DNA of 64,000 nucleotides from Datura wrightii (GCA_035772735.1 JASDFA010000002.1:3844001-3908000); one strand, 5' to 3'; shown: positions 36,099 to 48,669, counted from the stretch's first letter. Numbers and translations are program-made. Notes: a model not told the origin generated them from the letters alone.

Positions 36099-39000
36099 AT
36101 GTTGAATTATCAAAGACCTAATAGCATAGTAAGAAGTAGTAGCAACAATCATGATGAAGAAGAAGAAATCAGAGACATCCATGCTCTAACTCCACCAATA
36201 CCTCCATCATCGTCAAATCGTGGCCGTCGAATCGAAACTTGGGAGACAAGTAGCCACAGATCATCGTCGATTTCGGAAGTAGCATCGAGCGAGAATTTTT
36301 CAACCATGAGTCGGGAATTCAACGCCCTCGTCCTTGCTGGATCGTCGATCAGCAACAACCACGGGAGCGAGAACGAGGTCAATAACAATAATAATAACAA
36401 TAACAATAGCAATATATTGGGTAGCATCGGCGAAGAGGAGGCGATAGAAGAAACAAATCCGTTAGCTATTGTGCCGGATAATTATAGTAACCCTTTGGAC
36501 CCAATTATTACTTCTCCAAGAAGGATTAATAATTCTTCAATTAGTGTTCAAAGGGTGAAAAAAGAAGAAGTTGAATCCAAGATTAGTGCATGGCAAACTG
36601 CTAAAATTTCCAAGATTAATAACAGATTTAAACGTGAAGATGCTGTTATTACTGGCTGGGAAAGTGAGGAGGTCCAAAAAGCTACTTCTTGGATGAAGAA
36701 AATTGAGGTACGTTTCATCCATTTCAATTTATTTATCTCGTTTTCACTTTATAAAAGTGTCACATTTATTGCAGTAAAAAAATCTCATTTCCTTTTTTAT
36801 ATTCTTCTAATTCACAAGTCGAGCTAAAATTTTGAATTTATATAAGTTGATTTTAAATTTTAAAAACGAAAATTTATTGAATTCTGAATAGATTATTTAT
36901 ATATATTAAGTAAAAGTTTAACACAAACTTCGAATGCATGCCATAGTTATTGGGTGATACGCGAATTCAACTCCTATCTTTAAAATCTTCTTTATTTTCA
37001 ATTTCTTCAAATTTTAGTTAATTATTTTTTTACTTCAATTGATGTGGAGTTTGTTAATCACGAATTGAATTTGAATAAATTATTAAAATTAGTAAAGAAA
37101 CACGTGGTGACCTCCCAGTATTACGACGGTGGATGGATAAAATCCCTATTCTTAATTAATTTCGTGTTTAATGATTTTTGTGTGATATTTTTTTTATTAA
37201 TTAAAATTTTAATATAAATATCGAATATCGAATATAATTTTTTATTTTTTTTCAAAAAAAGTAAAATGAAGATGAATGATGGTGTTCCTAATAAGTTAAA
37301 TTATCAGTTGACTGGTTTACATGATTGGTCCACCTTGACATTCTACTATTTGGAGGTTCTCTATGTAGTGATTGGAAGAATATGATTAATAGATTTTAGG
37401 GGTGGATTCGTTAATAATGGAAAATATTATCATAAACGTAAGTGATTTTTTTTTTAATTTAATATTTTAAAAATAAATTTTTATTTTTATCTATTACTTT
37501 TAACATATTAAGAAAATTTTTGAAATTTTATTCTCATCATTAATTATTTATTTTTAAAAAATTATTTTTCAAGATTTAAGACTGTACATCAATTAATATA
37601 GATATTATGATAAAATATTCATATAAATTAGTATTTCTTAAGGGGAGTGTAAAATTTAAATTAAGTTTGTATAAGTAAAAATGACTCGACGGAGTGTGTG
37701 TGTGAGAGTGTATTGTTTGGTATGTAAATAAAAATATTATTTTAAAAATATTTATACATAATCTAGATAAATACAATAAAAGTGGAGTTGAGAATGAGAG
37801 CTATGGGTTGGGGGTGAAGCTGGTGCATGTTTGGAGAGGGAAAGATATAATTAAAGTGAAATATCATTTGTGAAATTTATTTTTTCTCTAATTTCACTAA
37901 GAAAGTTAATTTTTTAATTTTTTTAAAAAAAATTATAAAAAAAAAAGCCGTCTCTAAAAGTATCTCTCTTCTCTTATTTTCATTAAGGATATTTCAGTCA
38001 TTTTGATAAATAAATAAAAAATGCTTAACAGCACTTGTATACTAAATGCATCAATAACTTTTTTTCAGTTTCAACACTTTTATTCAAACACATAACTACT
38101 TATTTATAAAATAAGTTTAAACAATTCAAAAGTACTTTAACCACTTTTATTTAAAAGTCACTTTTATTCACGGGCTCTAAATTTGACTAATTATAAATTA
38201 TAATAGGTTAATACTTACTTTTGTTTCCACTCAAATTATCTTTATAACTTTGGGTGGTTCTTGATGAACTTGTGCCCACATGTTTGATAATTTTCTCTAC
38301 CTGCCTCTGGACTTTAGAGAAATTAAAACAATTTAGTCAATTTAAGATCAAAAATATAGTAATTAAGATCTTCTTGCTTTTAGTCAGTTAGTATTAGGAG
38401 TCTAATCACTTTTCAATTCTAGTTCTACTTAAATTACTTATCTCGTAACAAATATCTGTTTTTTTTTTTCTCAAGTTACTAATTTCATGAAATTATTTTT
38501 TAGGTGCGCTGATGATATAAAAGTCATATATAATATATGTATATAAGTTAAATTCCATAGAAAGTGAGAATATAAACTACTTGGATGGTGGCCGAATTGA
38601 TTGAGCAGCAAATATCTTAAATGGGAGGTTTTGGGTTCGATATCATCAGTCGCATAAGAACTCCTGAATGAAAAAGAGATGTAACTCCAGTTCCTTCGGA
38701 ATCGGTAGTCAATCCTATTTCCGATAGGGGCAGTTGACAATTGAATCCAATTTTGACATATGTGCTTCATGGCCTAACTCGTCGTACAGGGCTATATGGA
38801 GTTTACCTAGAGCGCACACAAAATCAAAAAAAGAGATACAATGGAGACCAGAGGGAAATGCATGCGCAGCACAATATGCGACCATAATATATTTCCATTT
38901 TCCTCCCCAAGAATGGATCAAGAATGTCCCATAGCTTGCATTATCTTGGACTCTTTCTATGCATCATAAAGAATAACTAAAATAAGTAGAAATAATTGAT

Positions 39001-39278
39001 TATTCGAAAGTCGAATCCATAAAGATAAAATCTTGAATCCGTTTCAATTCGCTAGTTAATTCTTTTTTATATTTTGGGTTGATCAGAGGAAGTTGGAGGA
39101 GAAGAGAGCAAAAGCCTTAGAAAAGATGCAGAATGATATAGCAAAAGCACGCAGAAAAGCAGAGGAAAAAAGAGCATCTGCTGAAGCAAAGAGAGGAACA
39201 AAAGTAGCAAAGGTTGTTGAGATTTCCAATTTGATGAGAGCTGTTGGCAGAGCTCCAGCTAAACGCTCCTTCTTTTAA
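36099..39278 (+). CDS. Remorin, group 4 type
   Basis: Exon 1 36099-36707, intron 36708-39086 (gtacgt...gatcag), exon 2 39087-39278; 266 residues. The N-terminus carries RDIHALTPP and ENFSTMSREFNALVLAGSS, both hallmarks of group 4 remorins, followed by an Asn run (about 91-100), NPLAIVPDNY and a disordered region. The Remorin_C domain starts near residue 153 (VKKEEVESKISAWQTAKISK), contains ITGWESEEVQKATSWMKKIE up to the splice site, continues as a basic coiled coil, and ends with the membrane-anchoring tail AVGRAPAKRSFF. Remorins attach to the inner face of the plasma membrane and organise nanodomains in signalling and defence. Start chosen at the first ATG, which gives the expected MLNYQRP opening. 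The frame continues through the donor, so the unspliced product would be truncated. Confidence 0.92.
38000..38175. repeat. MITE-like fragment in the remorin intron
   Basis: cacttttattcaaacacata, then aaaagtactttaaccactttt and ttaaaagtcacttttatt are the modules of the foldback MITE seen at 5.5/8.6 kb. Ends not found. Confidence 0.35.
38578..38660 (+). mobile_element. tRNA-derived SINE head in the remorin intron
   Basis: ggccgaattgattgagcagc resembles a pol III A box region and ttttgggttcgatatc a B box, about 30 bp apart. The 3' body is unclear. Confidence 0.4.
38680..38765. other. Possible plastid DNA insertion (NUPT)
   Basis: ccagttccttcggaatcggta and aatcctatttccgatagggg, then cagttgacaattgaatccaa, look from memory like the inverted-repeat region upstream of the plastid 16S rRNA gene. 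If so, this is a small nuclear copy of plastid DNA within the remorin intron. The next ~170 bp (to 38935) is not recognised; its opposing open frames are not credible genes. Confidence 0.4.
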
Positions 39279-39970
39279 TTTTTATTTTATGTCATTAATA
39301 GTATAGTTAATTAGTCTATAGGGATCCCTTTCTCTTTTTTTTAAATGACTGGATTACCCCTATTGACATATATATATTTTTTTTAAAAAAAATGTTTGCT
39401 AGTTTGTGTTTGAAATATTTAGTTAATCCTTAATATTGGTTTTGTAGTGAGAATTTTGAGTGATTTTGTACAGATTCTGGGAAGTTAAATGCTGTTTCAT
39501 GAGCTTAAGAAGATATAAGAGATATGTTAATGTAACAATGTACCATTATATATAATTTGACCGTTGGATGTGGCATATTCGTGGAATGGCAAAGCGAACT
39601 CTTTTTTTTTTTTAAACTTTGATTAGCACGCTTTTTTTTTCCCAACAATTTGAATTTCATTTCATTAAGCAGATTAGTGAGTAGTTAATAAGTGAATTTT
39701 CAGCTGAAATTGCATTGGGAATCTCCAAAGAAATTAGATGTGTGTGCTTGTAATAGAGTATGCATGATTATTCCTTTGTGGTTGACAATTGCTTGTAAGA
39801 TGGCCGGGTGAATGACACAGCGAGTCCATAAATTGTTAAAGCTTTCATAAAAGTTAGATTAAGCAATATAATAGCGACTACCACAAATTTGTTATTTAAC
39901 TTGCCACATGAATTAATATCGATTACCATTTTACATGTTCGTTTTAAAATTTCAAAACTGATTCAACATA
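39279..39970. other. Remorin 3' UTR and downstream, no gene
   Basis: AT-rich, with T and A runs; nothing else recognised. A polyadenylation site is likely within the first 300 bases. Confidence 0.5.
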
Positions 39971-39974
39971 TAAA

Positions 39975-42900
39975 CTCAAATGGAGAGTTAATACATGTTA
40001 TCAATTACTAGAAATTTTACCTAGTGAACTTATAATAAATTTATACGTTATGGAGGAAGATCTAAAGGCAACACGCAAATTTATTGTCTCACTTTTAATT
40101 AATAGCGGAGACCATAGAAATTGATTCATATCACCACTTGAATACGAACAATTTATACATGGTACATTGAGAATATCAATGACTTAATCAAATAAATCGC
40201 TTGATGGAAGCTATTTGTTAATCATAATTCTCAATCTATGCATAATATAATTATACATGAAAAACAAAATAAAAATCTTCAATGATCCTAATAAATAGAC
40301 CACTTTAACACAAAATATATATTAATCATGAATTCTTATTCTAGTAGTATAACATGCATGTGAAATAAATCAAAGTAATGTAACATCACATATTAAAATT
40401 CATAACACACTACATATATATATCCATGCATCTTGAATAGTAAATTTCAATGGGTAAAGAACTACTCATGCAACACACATATGTGATGTTAGATTATTCA
40501 CTCTAATAAATTAAAATTAAGGTTAACTCAGATGGAGAGTATATTATTAATTTAAGCCAAGTGAATATCATTATCATCATCTCTAGTTTCATTGACCCAA
40601 CATGTTACTCAGTTGGAGAGTTAATACAAGTTATCAATAACTAGTGATGAAAAATAATGTAATTGACCGTAATGAGTCTATCCGTTGGGGAAAGAAGACC
40701 AATGTCAACATGTAAACTTATTACATTACTATTATATGTCAATGGAGACCATAGAGATTGAACCCAACCACCACTGGTTGAAAGAAAATAATTTTTCTTA
40801 ATCTTAAAATTTTTCAGAAAATAGAAAAATGTCCAAAACCCATCAAAACGACTCCGAATGGCCAAAAAGTGACGTTAATAACTGCAAAGCAGTATGTATT
40901 ATTTAGTGGTTCGTTTCCGATGAACCTACCAAATTTCAAGTCAATTAGAGTTCATAAAATTTTCGATCTCCAAATCTATGACCAAATTTGAAAAACAGTC
41001 AATTCAGCCGATTTAAGAAAAAAGTAATCTGATCTATATTCTTATCATATATCAATTCATGTTAAATTATTATGTGTGAGGATGTTCTAGATTTAACATA
41101 AATAAAATCAATATAAAGAATAGTGTTTTCAGACTTCTTCAATTTTTTAATCCAACAAACTACTTAAAACCCATCTAAACGTACGACCTCAGAATGACGA
41201 ATACGACATTGGTACTATAAATTCGTGAGCATCATTCACCAGGTCATTTTAGATGGTCTCATCAAATTTTAAGTCAATCGGAGATCGTGAAAATCATGAC
41301 CGCCAAACTATGACCAAATCTGAAATAATTATTTTAGGAAAAGTTAAGGATTAAAATAACTTGATTTAAGTTTTTCATTTTCCTAATTATCCATGAGCAC
41401 AAGATATACAATGTATATTTTCTTAAGACACACAACATCACCTTACAACAAATTGTCCTCTCGATTAATACACATGAGAATCCAAGATATTATGTTTCTC
41501 TCTTTTGAGTGAAAATCCCAATATATCTTCTCATAAATTAATTAGGTATCCAAGATAAATCTCATTTCAGTAAATAAAACTCTATTACTAGCATGCACTT
41601 ACCCATGACAATTTACACATCATACATTGAAAATATTTCAATGATTCAAATAAATAGACCACTTCAGTAAATTCTATTTATTAATCATAATTCTCAATTC
41701 ATATTTTGATACATTTCTATGTGTATAAATTTTAAGAATTTTTCAATAATTTCAAATAAAAAGACCACATCAAACACTATTTATTAGTCATAAATTCTTA
41801 ACGTTTATCATTTATACAAAAGGAAAGAAAAATAGTGCTCACATAATTTCAACACATAAGAAAAACGAAAAAATTAAGAATTGAATGTGAAAAAATTGAG
41901 CTTTTTCGACCAATTAAACAAAATGAATGTAATTCATAATGCGTGACCGCGAATTAATCCTCTTGAAGCTACGCACAAATTGTCCAATGCATTCTCCAGG
42001 TCTGCAATCTTCTGCTATAGCCTCAAAAATCTCTGAGTAGGGAATACTTGTGTGAGCAAGTACTGCTTCTCAAAAAGATCAAAGTTTTTCCATCATCTTC
42101 CATGGAGGAAGAGAGATCTTATTTATAACCACGTTTTAGGGTATAAAATCCTAGTCCCAAAACGTATGAGAATCTTTCTCTCCAAATAATAGTAGAACTT
42201 TCCTTCTAGAATACCAGTTTATTTTTAATCAAAATCTTGTAGGATTTTACTTCTTCTAGAAAACTGATTTCTTCCTTTTCAATTTCATCAATTAATCGGG
42301 CATAGCAGAGACTACATATTTAATTAGTGGGACTTTCAATTATGGTATTAATTCATAAGATGAATGAATTAACCTAACATAATAAATTACAAATTATTCC
42401 ACTAAAAATCCGTAATTGCACTCATCGGTATAATTTCAAAATCATTCATTAAATCTTATTTAACTCCCCATGTTAAGATTACAGATACCAATCAATCAAA
42501 TTAAATTCCTGACTATTTAATTCATTGATTAATTTATTCCTTTATTCAAACGCTTAACTTATTTCATGTGACGGATACGAAATCCACCTGCAGGGTTTTC
42601 ACATGAAAATTTATAAGCAATCATAAAGGATTATCATCAATTCAAGGATGAGACATGGATTCCATCAACTAATTATTATTTCACAAATGACATTTGCCAT
42701 CATCCAACCTATCAGGAATATTTTAACTCGTGAAAGATCGAGTTTCATCCTTTGATAGATCAAAACAACAAATAAATTACATTGATCATAATAATTATAT
42801 CAAGATTAAGAGTATAAGTACATTTAATGATCAAGAGAATTTATTTTATTAAGTCAGATAAAATACTTATATCTACTTGATTTGTTTAATACATAGTAAA

Positions 42901-43240
42901 TGTACTAGCACAAGAAGTTGGAATTATACCATTATCATAATCAAGATAAATTATATTTAATCTTGTGCTACAATCATACCGATGAATATATCCAATTTTC
43001 ATCTTACATTGTAAACATATATAAACTTTATACTTATAAGAACTGATGATTTAATCTTTCGTGTATAAGCTAAACTCTATACACTAAATTATCTACTTTA
43101 TAAGTAAAGGACACATCGACTAATATATGATCTATTTAAACCTTTATTAAAATTGATAAACAATTATTTTACAATAAATACTATATCTAAACACATAATT
43201 AATAGTACATGACGCATAATTAATAGTATATATCCCAACA
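39975..43240 (-). repeat. Diverged LTR-like sequence (probable copia LTR material)
   Basis: Read on the minus strand, the right edge begins TGTTGGGATATATACTATTA at 43240, a typical copia LTR start, and is followed by AT-rich non-coding sequence. Inside, blocks are repeated: ggagagttaatacatgttat at 39981 and a close copy at 40615; atttatacatggtacattga at 40149 with a relative at 41628; and aaatagaccac..tattaatcat.aattctta near 40295 and 41750. The left end, target duplication and a second LTR were not resolved. No coding sequence. Confidence 0.4.
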
Positions 43241-43399
43241 CATGTAAAATATTTTATTTTTAAAAGTTAAAAACACATATTTTATAAAAACTTATACGTA
43301 AATATCCAATAAATTACTTTAATACATTTATTTAAATTCGACATTACATATGCAACCAAAAGGAAGGCTGATAGAAAAACACCTAGCCCCCTGTGACCG

Positions 43400-44640
43400 G
43401 AGGTTTAGTGAATAGCAAGAGGGATAAATTATACACCGAGTCAACAAGTGAAATTGCGAATTTCATTGTAGCAGTTGCTATTTTGTTTTCTACTAATTAG
43501 TTGAAACATCACAAAAGAATAAAATAAAATCGCAAGTCATAAATTTTTACTTTACGAGTTTATGTCTCGAGGCATAAATATAATTTAGTAGCATGAACTT
43601 GTGTTTCAAGGCATAAATTCATGTTATTTAACTTGTGCCTAAAAAGCAAAAATTCAGTAGCATGAACTTGTGTCTTGGGGCAGAAGCTCAATTGCATCAA
43701 CTTCTATCCCTAGGCACAAGTTCAATAACATGAATTTATGTTGTGGGGTACAAGTTCAGTAGGCAGAAGTTCATGCTACTGAACTTGTGCTTTGGGACAG
43801 AAATTTAGTAGAGAACTTATGCCCAGGGGCAGAAGTTCAATAGTATGAACTTCTATCTTCTAGGACTAATCTATGCCTTGTGAATATTATTTGTCTTGCG
43901 ATTTTTTTAAAAAATATTAAGGTTATTTTTGTCCCGTTTTTATTACTTAAAATATTGAAGGGTAAAAATTAAAAATCAACAATTTAAAGGGCAAAAATTA
44001 AAAATCACCTCAAAATAGAAATAATCGGCGCAAAAACTTCGAGCAACTCACCTTGACTCTTGAGGCCTATGGTATGTGATTTGGTAGCATGAGAGGCCCA
44101 AACTGGTGATAGACCTCACAACGACTTTGAAAATGAATGATTCTGAACTTTTAACTCTCGTTTTTCCCACAGATAAACGGTTAGGTTTAAAATCAAAAAG
44201 TTATTAAACTTGAAATTATGCCCACGAGACAATCGGGAACAAAAAATTCAACACAACCTACCTCTCAGGTTATTCAAACTTTCACTTTATTGATGAACAT
44301 TCGATTCTTTATATTATAATCCCCTGTCAAAAAAAAAAAATCATCCTTATAAATCACCTTATTATACTCCTTATTCAAATTATGTTGTCCATACCTAGCA
44401 AGAAAGATAAATTATACACCTAATCTACAAGTGAGATTGCATTCTCATTTATTTATTTATGACATTTTATTATTTATACATTGTTCTAGTAATTAAATAT
44501 TTTGTTCTAATCCTTTACAATCCAAAAAGGCATTGTTCTTATCATGATTCGTAAGCAAATTAGAAAAATTAAAAAAAATTATCTAGCCAAATTTCATCGT
44601 AGCAGTTGCTATTTTGTTTTCTACTAATTGTACTTAAGTT
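43400..44640. repeat. Duplicated block upstream of the SMR gene
   Basis: gataaattatacaccgagtc / caagtgaaattgcg / tgtagcagttgctattttgt at 43423-43502 recurs at 44405-44440 and 44590-44630 with about 150 bp inserted between its halves. The second copy ends about 220 bp before the SMR start codon. Confidence 0.7.
43545..43880. repeat. Degenerate minisatellite, both orientations
   Basis: About eight imperfect copies of a ~40 bp unit with agtagcatgaacttgtgc and ggggcagaagttca. Some copies are inverted (gcacaagttcaataacatga), giving local palindromes. Followed by gggtaaaaattaaaaatcaa-type sequence to 44010. Confidence 0.7.
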
Positions 44641-44852
44641 TTTGTTGTATTTTCATCGCTTACATTAGCAAAAAAAAAAAAGACGCACTTTCCATTTTTC
44701 AACTATTTTCTTGGATAAAATTGACAACATGAAAGAAAGAATAAATTTGTGGTAAGTGAGATTTATGTTCATCACAATCGCCTTCAAAAATTTTGAAAAT
44801 CAAAATTCTTAGTGCTTCGATATTTAATCAGATAAAGTTGATCGTCTTTGTA

Positions 44853-45110
44853 ATGAAGGAAATGGTGCATGAATATTCGTGCGCGACGCCTAAGGGAAAG
44901 AGATTCCGGATACCGGAGAATTTGTCGTGTCCGCCGCCGGCTCCGAAGAAGAGAAGGGCGGCGCCGGTAGGTGCAACTAATTGCTTGTCAAAAAGAAGAA
45001 GATTATTAGATGATGCATTAATCTTTTCTCCTAATGAGGTTGAAGTCTTCTTCTTTTGTGCATTTAGGAAAAATAATATTGCAAAAAGTTCCACTGATCT
45101 TTTCAACTAG
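44853..45110 (+). CDS. SIAMESE-related (SMR) cyclin-dependent kinase inhibitor
   Basis: A single-exon gene of 85 residues starting at ATG 44853 (MKEMVHEYSC; a second ATG is three codons on). It has the SMR core CATPKGKRFRIPE, then the proline-rich CPPPAPKKRR, a basic stretch (SKRRRLLDD) likely serving nuclear import, and the C-terminal cyclin/CDK-contact motif with SPNEVEVFFFCAF, in place of the commoner PPDLE-x-FF form. SMR proteins bind CDKA/CDKB-cyclin complexes in the nucleus, block mitosis and promote endoreduplication, and are often stress- or DNA-damage-induced. The size fits the smaller members. Upstream in-frame codons back to 44793 have no ATG. A tail of about 12 residues after the motif is unusual. 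Confidence 0.8.
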   Translation: MKEMVHEYSCATPKGKRFRIPENLSCPPPAPKKRRAAPVGATNCLSKRRRLLDDALIFSPNEVEVFFFCAFRKNNIAKSSTDLFN

Positions 45111-45430
45111 TTTTGGTGGTTTAATTAATAGTAGGAATTAAGATGATTTCCCCAAAATTTAAATTAGTAAGTGTTGCTCAAACAATATGTATGTACATGT
45201 CATGTATTCTCAATTTCTGTTATTAAATTTGGTTGTGTGCTTCAAAATTCAAATACTAAAATCATTATTCACGAAATTTTTATATGAGTTCTTAATTTTA
45301 GTCATTTTTATTTGCACTTCAATTATTTTTAAATGAACTACAATCATTTTTGCGAAAAGTTTATATACATATAACTGAACTTCAATTATGTGTTAAATAA
45401 TACTGTTCAAATAGAAGATTGGATCATGAG

Positions 45431-45610
45431 TAGGGATGGCAATGGAGCGAGTGCGGTGAAGTATGGTGTGTGTTGAGCCTTAACCTGCAAAAATTTCACT
45501 CCGCTCCACGTAACTATGTTTTCTATTTTTAATCCGCTCGCGCCGCGCCTTATAGATCCACCCCGCTTAAATTTTCGTTCGTTTTGTTACTGTGCTAATA
45601 CATATTCAGT
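45431..45610. mobile_element. hAT-like terminal fragment
   Basis: tagggatggcaatggagcga is the usual end of a plant hAT element, followed by GC-richer sequence with cactccgctccacg and ccgctcgcgccgcgcc. The opposite end was not found. Confidence 0.45.
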
Positions 45611-45745
45611 TTCATTACTCTTACAAATGGAGAGTTTATACTTTATCACTGAGTTTATTCTAAATTTTAAAAAGAAAAGATCAAAAATTATTTATATTTT
45701 TTTCTTAAATTGAAGAGGGAGAATAGTAAAAATCATAAAAGATAT

Positions 45746-46180
45746 ACTCCCTTCATTCATTTTTACTTGTCATGTTTCATGGTACAAGAGTTAATTTGAC
45801 TAATAGTTGAAGATAATGTATATCTGTTGAACATTTTAAACTACATAAAGTTTTACCTATAATAACCTGGCAAGTTTCACCAAAGAATTAAGAGAACTAT
45901 AAAAAAAAAAAATACAAAGTTCAATCAACTATCTCGTCAAATTTTTGACGTCGTTGCCAGGGATTCGGACAGATCTACTTCAGATTAAATATTTTTTTAC
46001 AAATTTGAGAATTTATTATTATAATTATTATTTTTTTCCCTACAAAATACTACTTCTATAATTGTTACTATTACTGGTAACCACTAACAATTATATATAT
46101 GGGCCAAAATTCTCTTAATTATGACCTAATTTCGATAGATAAAGTTAATTTCGCAAGTAGAACATTATAAAGGAGGTTTA
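45746..46180. repeat. Stowaway-like end and unannotated sequence
   Basis: tatactcccttcattcattt resembles a Stowaway MITE terminus, downstream of the SMR gene. A partner end is not obvious. A similar start, ctttccctccattcattttt, occurs at 47699. No gene in this stretch. Confidence 0.35.
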
Positions 46181-46194
46181 TCTTAGGGCATGAG

Positions 46195-46620
46195 TGTTAT
46201 ACTAGTATTTGATTTGCAAGGCAATACTTTTAGAAAATCTGTGCTTTAAAGTATAACTTTCGTCATTGAAATTATGCCCTGTGGCATAACTTGTGTCATT
46301 GAATTGATTTCTTGGCCATAATTTGTACAACTCACTTATGTCTTGAGCTTAGTTTCTTTTGCCTTCAGGCATAACCTGTGTCATTGCACTTATATCATAG
46401 GGCATAATTTCTTTTGCTTTGGAATATAACCTATGCTACTGAAGGTATAATTTATGTCTTAGCATAATTTGTGCCATTCAAGACATAATATGTGTCTTGA
46501 GCTCAATTCTTTTGCCTAAAGGCAAAACTTGTGTGATTGCACTTATGTCTCGGGCATAATTTCTTATGCCTCAGGGTATATCTTGTGTCACTGAATTTGT
46601 ACCTTGCGAATTTTTTTTAT
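46195..46620. repeat. Degenerate minisatellite (cataacttgtgtcatt type)
   Basis: About nine copies of a ~45 bp unit (gcataacttgtgtcattgaa, cttatgtcttgggcataatt, cttttgcctcaggcataacc). Related in wording to the arrays at 43.6 kb and 2.6 kb, and like them followed by gttaaaaattaaaaatcaac-type flank (to 46740). Confidence 0.7.
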
Positions 46621-47109
46621 CTTACAATTTTATTTTTTTACTGTTAAATATATTTTTAACTATTTTTTAATTATTTAAAGCCTCAAAAAATAAAATTAAA
46701 AATAAATAATTTTGAGAGTTAAAAATTAAAAATCAACCCAAGTAAAAAAAAAATGACAACTTTTGAAATTCAAATGCCATTTAAATGTTTTAAGATTACA
46801 ATAGTACTTATTTATTGGCCAATGTGGTCCAATTTGCAATTACTGAACTTGGTCAGAAGTCCTTCACTTTGCCTCTCACTCCAAATCTTTTGTGATTTTA
46901 CATTTCACACCCATAACAAAATATAACTACTTTTTACAAATTTTAGTAGAGTATAATATTGTATAGTCAGTATGTATATAAATCAAATATATATACTGAT
47001 TATACATTTATTAATCATTGAACATACACAATGAAAAAATTATAATTTATTACAGCCAGACGGATGAAACTTTTTACTAATTAATAATTAAACATACACA
47101 TACTTAAAA

Positions 47110-47298
47110 AAAGAATAATTTAATGCATTAAGCATCCCAAATTTATTCGGAATTTAAAGTAGGACATTAATCTTAGAAGATATAATATAGAAAGTCTACT
47201 TTAATACAAATAGCAACAACTAATTTCACAATTTAAATTCATAATTTATAAGTCATACGAAAATAATTTTATCGTTGCTCCCGAGCTCTGCTTCTGAA
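47110..47298 (-). mobile_element. Au-like SINE, degenerate
   Basis: On the minus strand: gggagcaacgataaaattat, tatgacttataaattatga, and a tail ending gggatgcttaatgcat. This is the body plan of Au SINEs (a tRNA-like head, then the ..gcgggatgcttcgtgcac-type 3' end). Confidence 0.55.
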
Positions 47299-47299
47299 C

Positions 47300-48665
47300 A
47301 CATATATACTCCTAGAAATTGATCCAAATTTGACGAGCAGCACAATGTACTCGTCTAAAATGTGCCTTTCTAAGTGGAGTAAATTTGGCAAAAATATCTT
47401 AAGCTATTTGACTATATAACTACGGGCTAGAAAATTTATTTCGTAAATAAGAATTATTTAATACGTGAAATGAATAAATAAAAATATTTTATGAAATTAT
47501 TTGATTTTCATATTCTATATTAAAATAATAATTTTATTATTTTAATATAAATAATTGAATAAAATACTTTTAAAATTAATTAATATTTTAAATTAAATAT
47601 AAAATAAAATTAATCTCAAATTAAAGCTTTTTTCCTGTACCTGCCATTTAAAGATAGGGACGTTACAAGTGTGTCTGGACAGACAACTAAATAAATACTT
47701 TCCCTCCATTCATTTTTATTTATTTATTATTTTAAAAATAATTATTTATTTGATTTAAAATATTAAGAGCTAATTTATTATGATATATTTATTTTATTCA
47801 TGTTATTAAGTATTTTTATATTTCAAAGTATCATTTAAAACATAAGTTTATTATATTCAAAAAATATGTATTAAATTTATTAGTTTATTAATTAAAGTAT
47901 TTTTTTTAAAAAAATATATCAAGTTAAATAGGAAAAAATGGAAATTTATAGATTTGACAACATAGTCCAATTTGTTCAATTTTCAACTATAATCAATTAA
48001 TAATGTAGAATATGGACATTATTATTCATAGTTAGAAACATATAATTTGTGGATTTCCAGGTTTTGGTGCAGTTTTTAATAAGATTACAATATACGCAAT
48101 TGATTTTTGAAATTTATATGTAAAGCAAGATGCAAATAATGGTCTAATTAGGGTTGTTTATTAATAATAATTATGATAGTAATTAATTAATTAATTTGCA
48201 TAGTGTAGGAGATGATCTCCTTGATCAAATTTTTAACATTAATATAATTTGAAAAGTGTTTTATTTTTATTTACAAGTGTTTTTAAAAATTAAAAAAAGA
48301 ATTGACATGAAACAGCTTTTTATTCAAAAATAATTTATAGAGGAAAGAAAATATTATTTTAAAAATTTCTGAGAAAATCGGTTTTGCTATCATCTCAAAA
48401 ATATTTATTTTTTTTAAAAAAAAATTGATCAAAACATCTTATTTTTAAATATAAAAATAAATATTTAAAAAAATATATTTTAAATTAGAAAGGACCGTAC
48501 TCACAGAAGTCTCGTTATCAATCAACTTAGGTTTATGATGTAACTTTATCTTATATTTAGTGGCTTTTTTTACAATTTAAATTCGTAATTGTTTGATTAC
48601 GTAACTATAAATTATTTTTATAATTGTATTAAGATTTTTTTCGAATTAATTCTTTTTAAAAAAAA
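47300..48665. other. Intergenic, no gene seen
   Basis: Extremely AT-rich (long runs of A/T, many stops). Stowaway-like start at 47699; nothing else recognised. Confidence 0.55.
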
Positions 48666-48669
48666 GATA

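Noticed and set aside
38578..38660. tRNA gene
   Set aside because: A- and B-box-like motifs are present but no acceptor stem or anticodon arm forms; a SINE head fits better.
38715..38934. Opposing frames of about 67 codons in the remorin intron
   Set aside because: Neither resembles a known protein; they lie in a stretch of mixed repeat and possibly organelle origin.
43545..43880. CRISPR-like array
   Set aside because: Units are degenerate, vary in length and orientation, and the genome is a plant's; it is a minisatellite.
45516..45713. Open frame of 65 codons
   Set aside because: AT-rich, overlaps the hAT-like fragment, no recognisable features.
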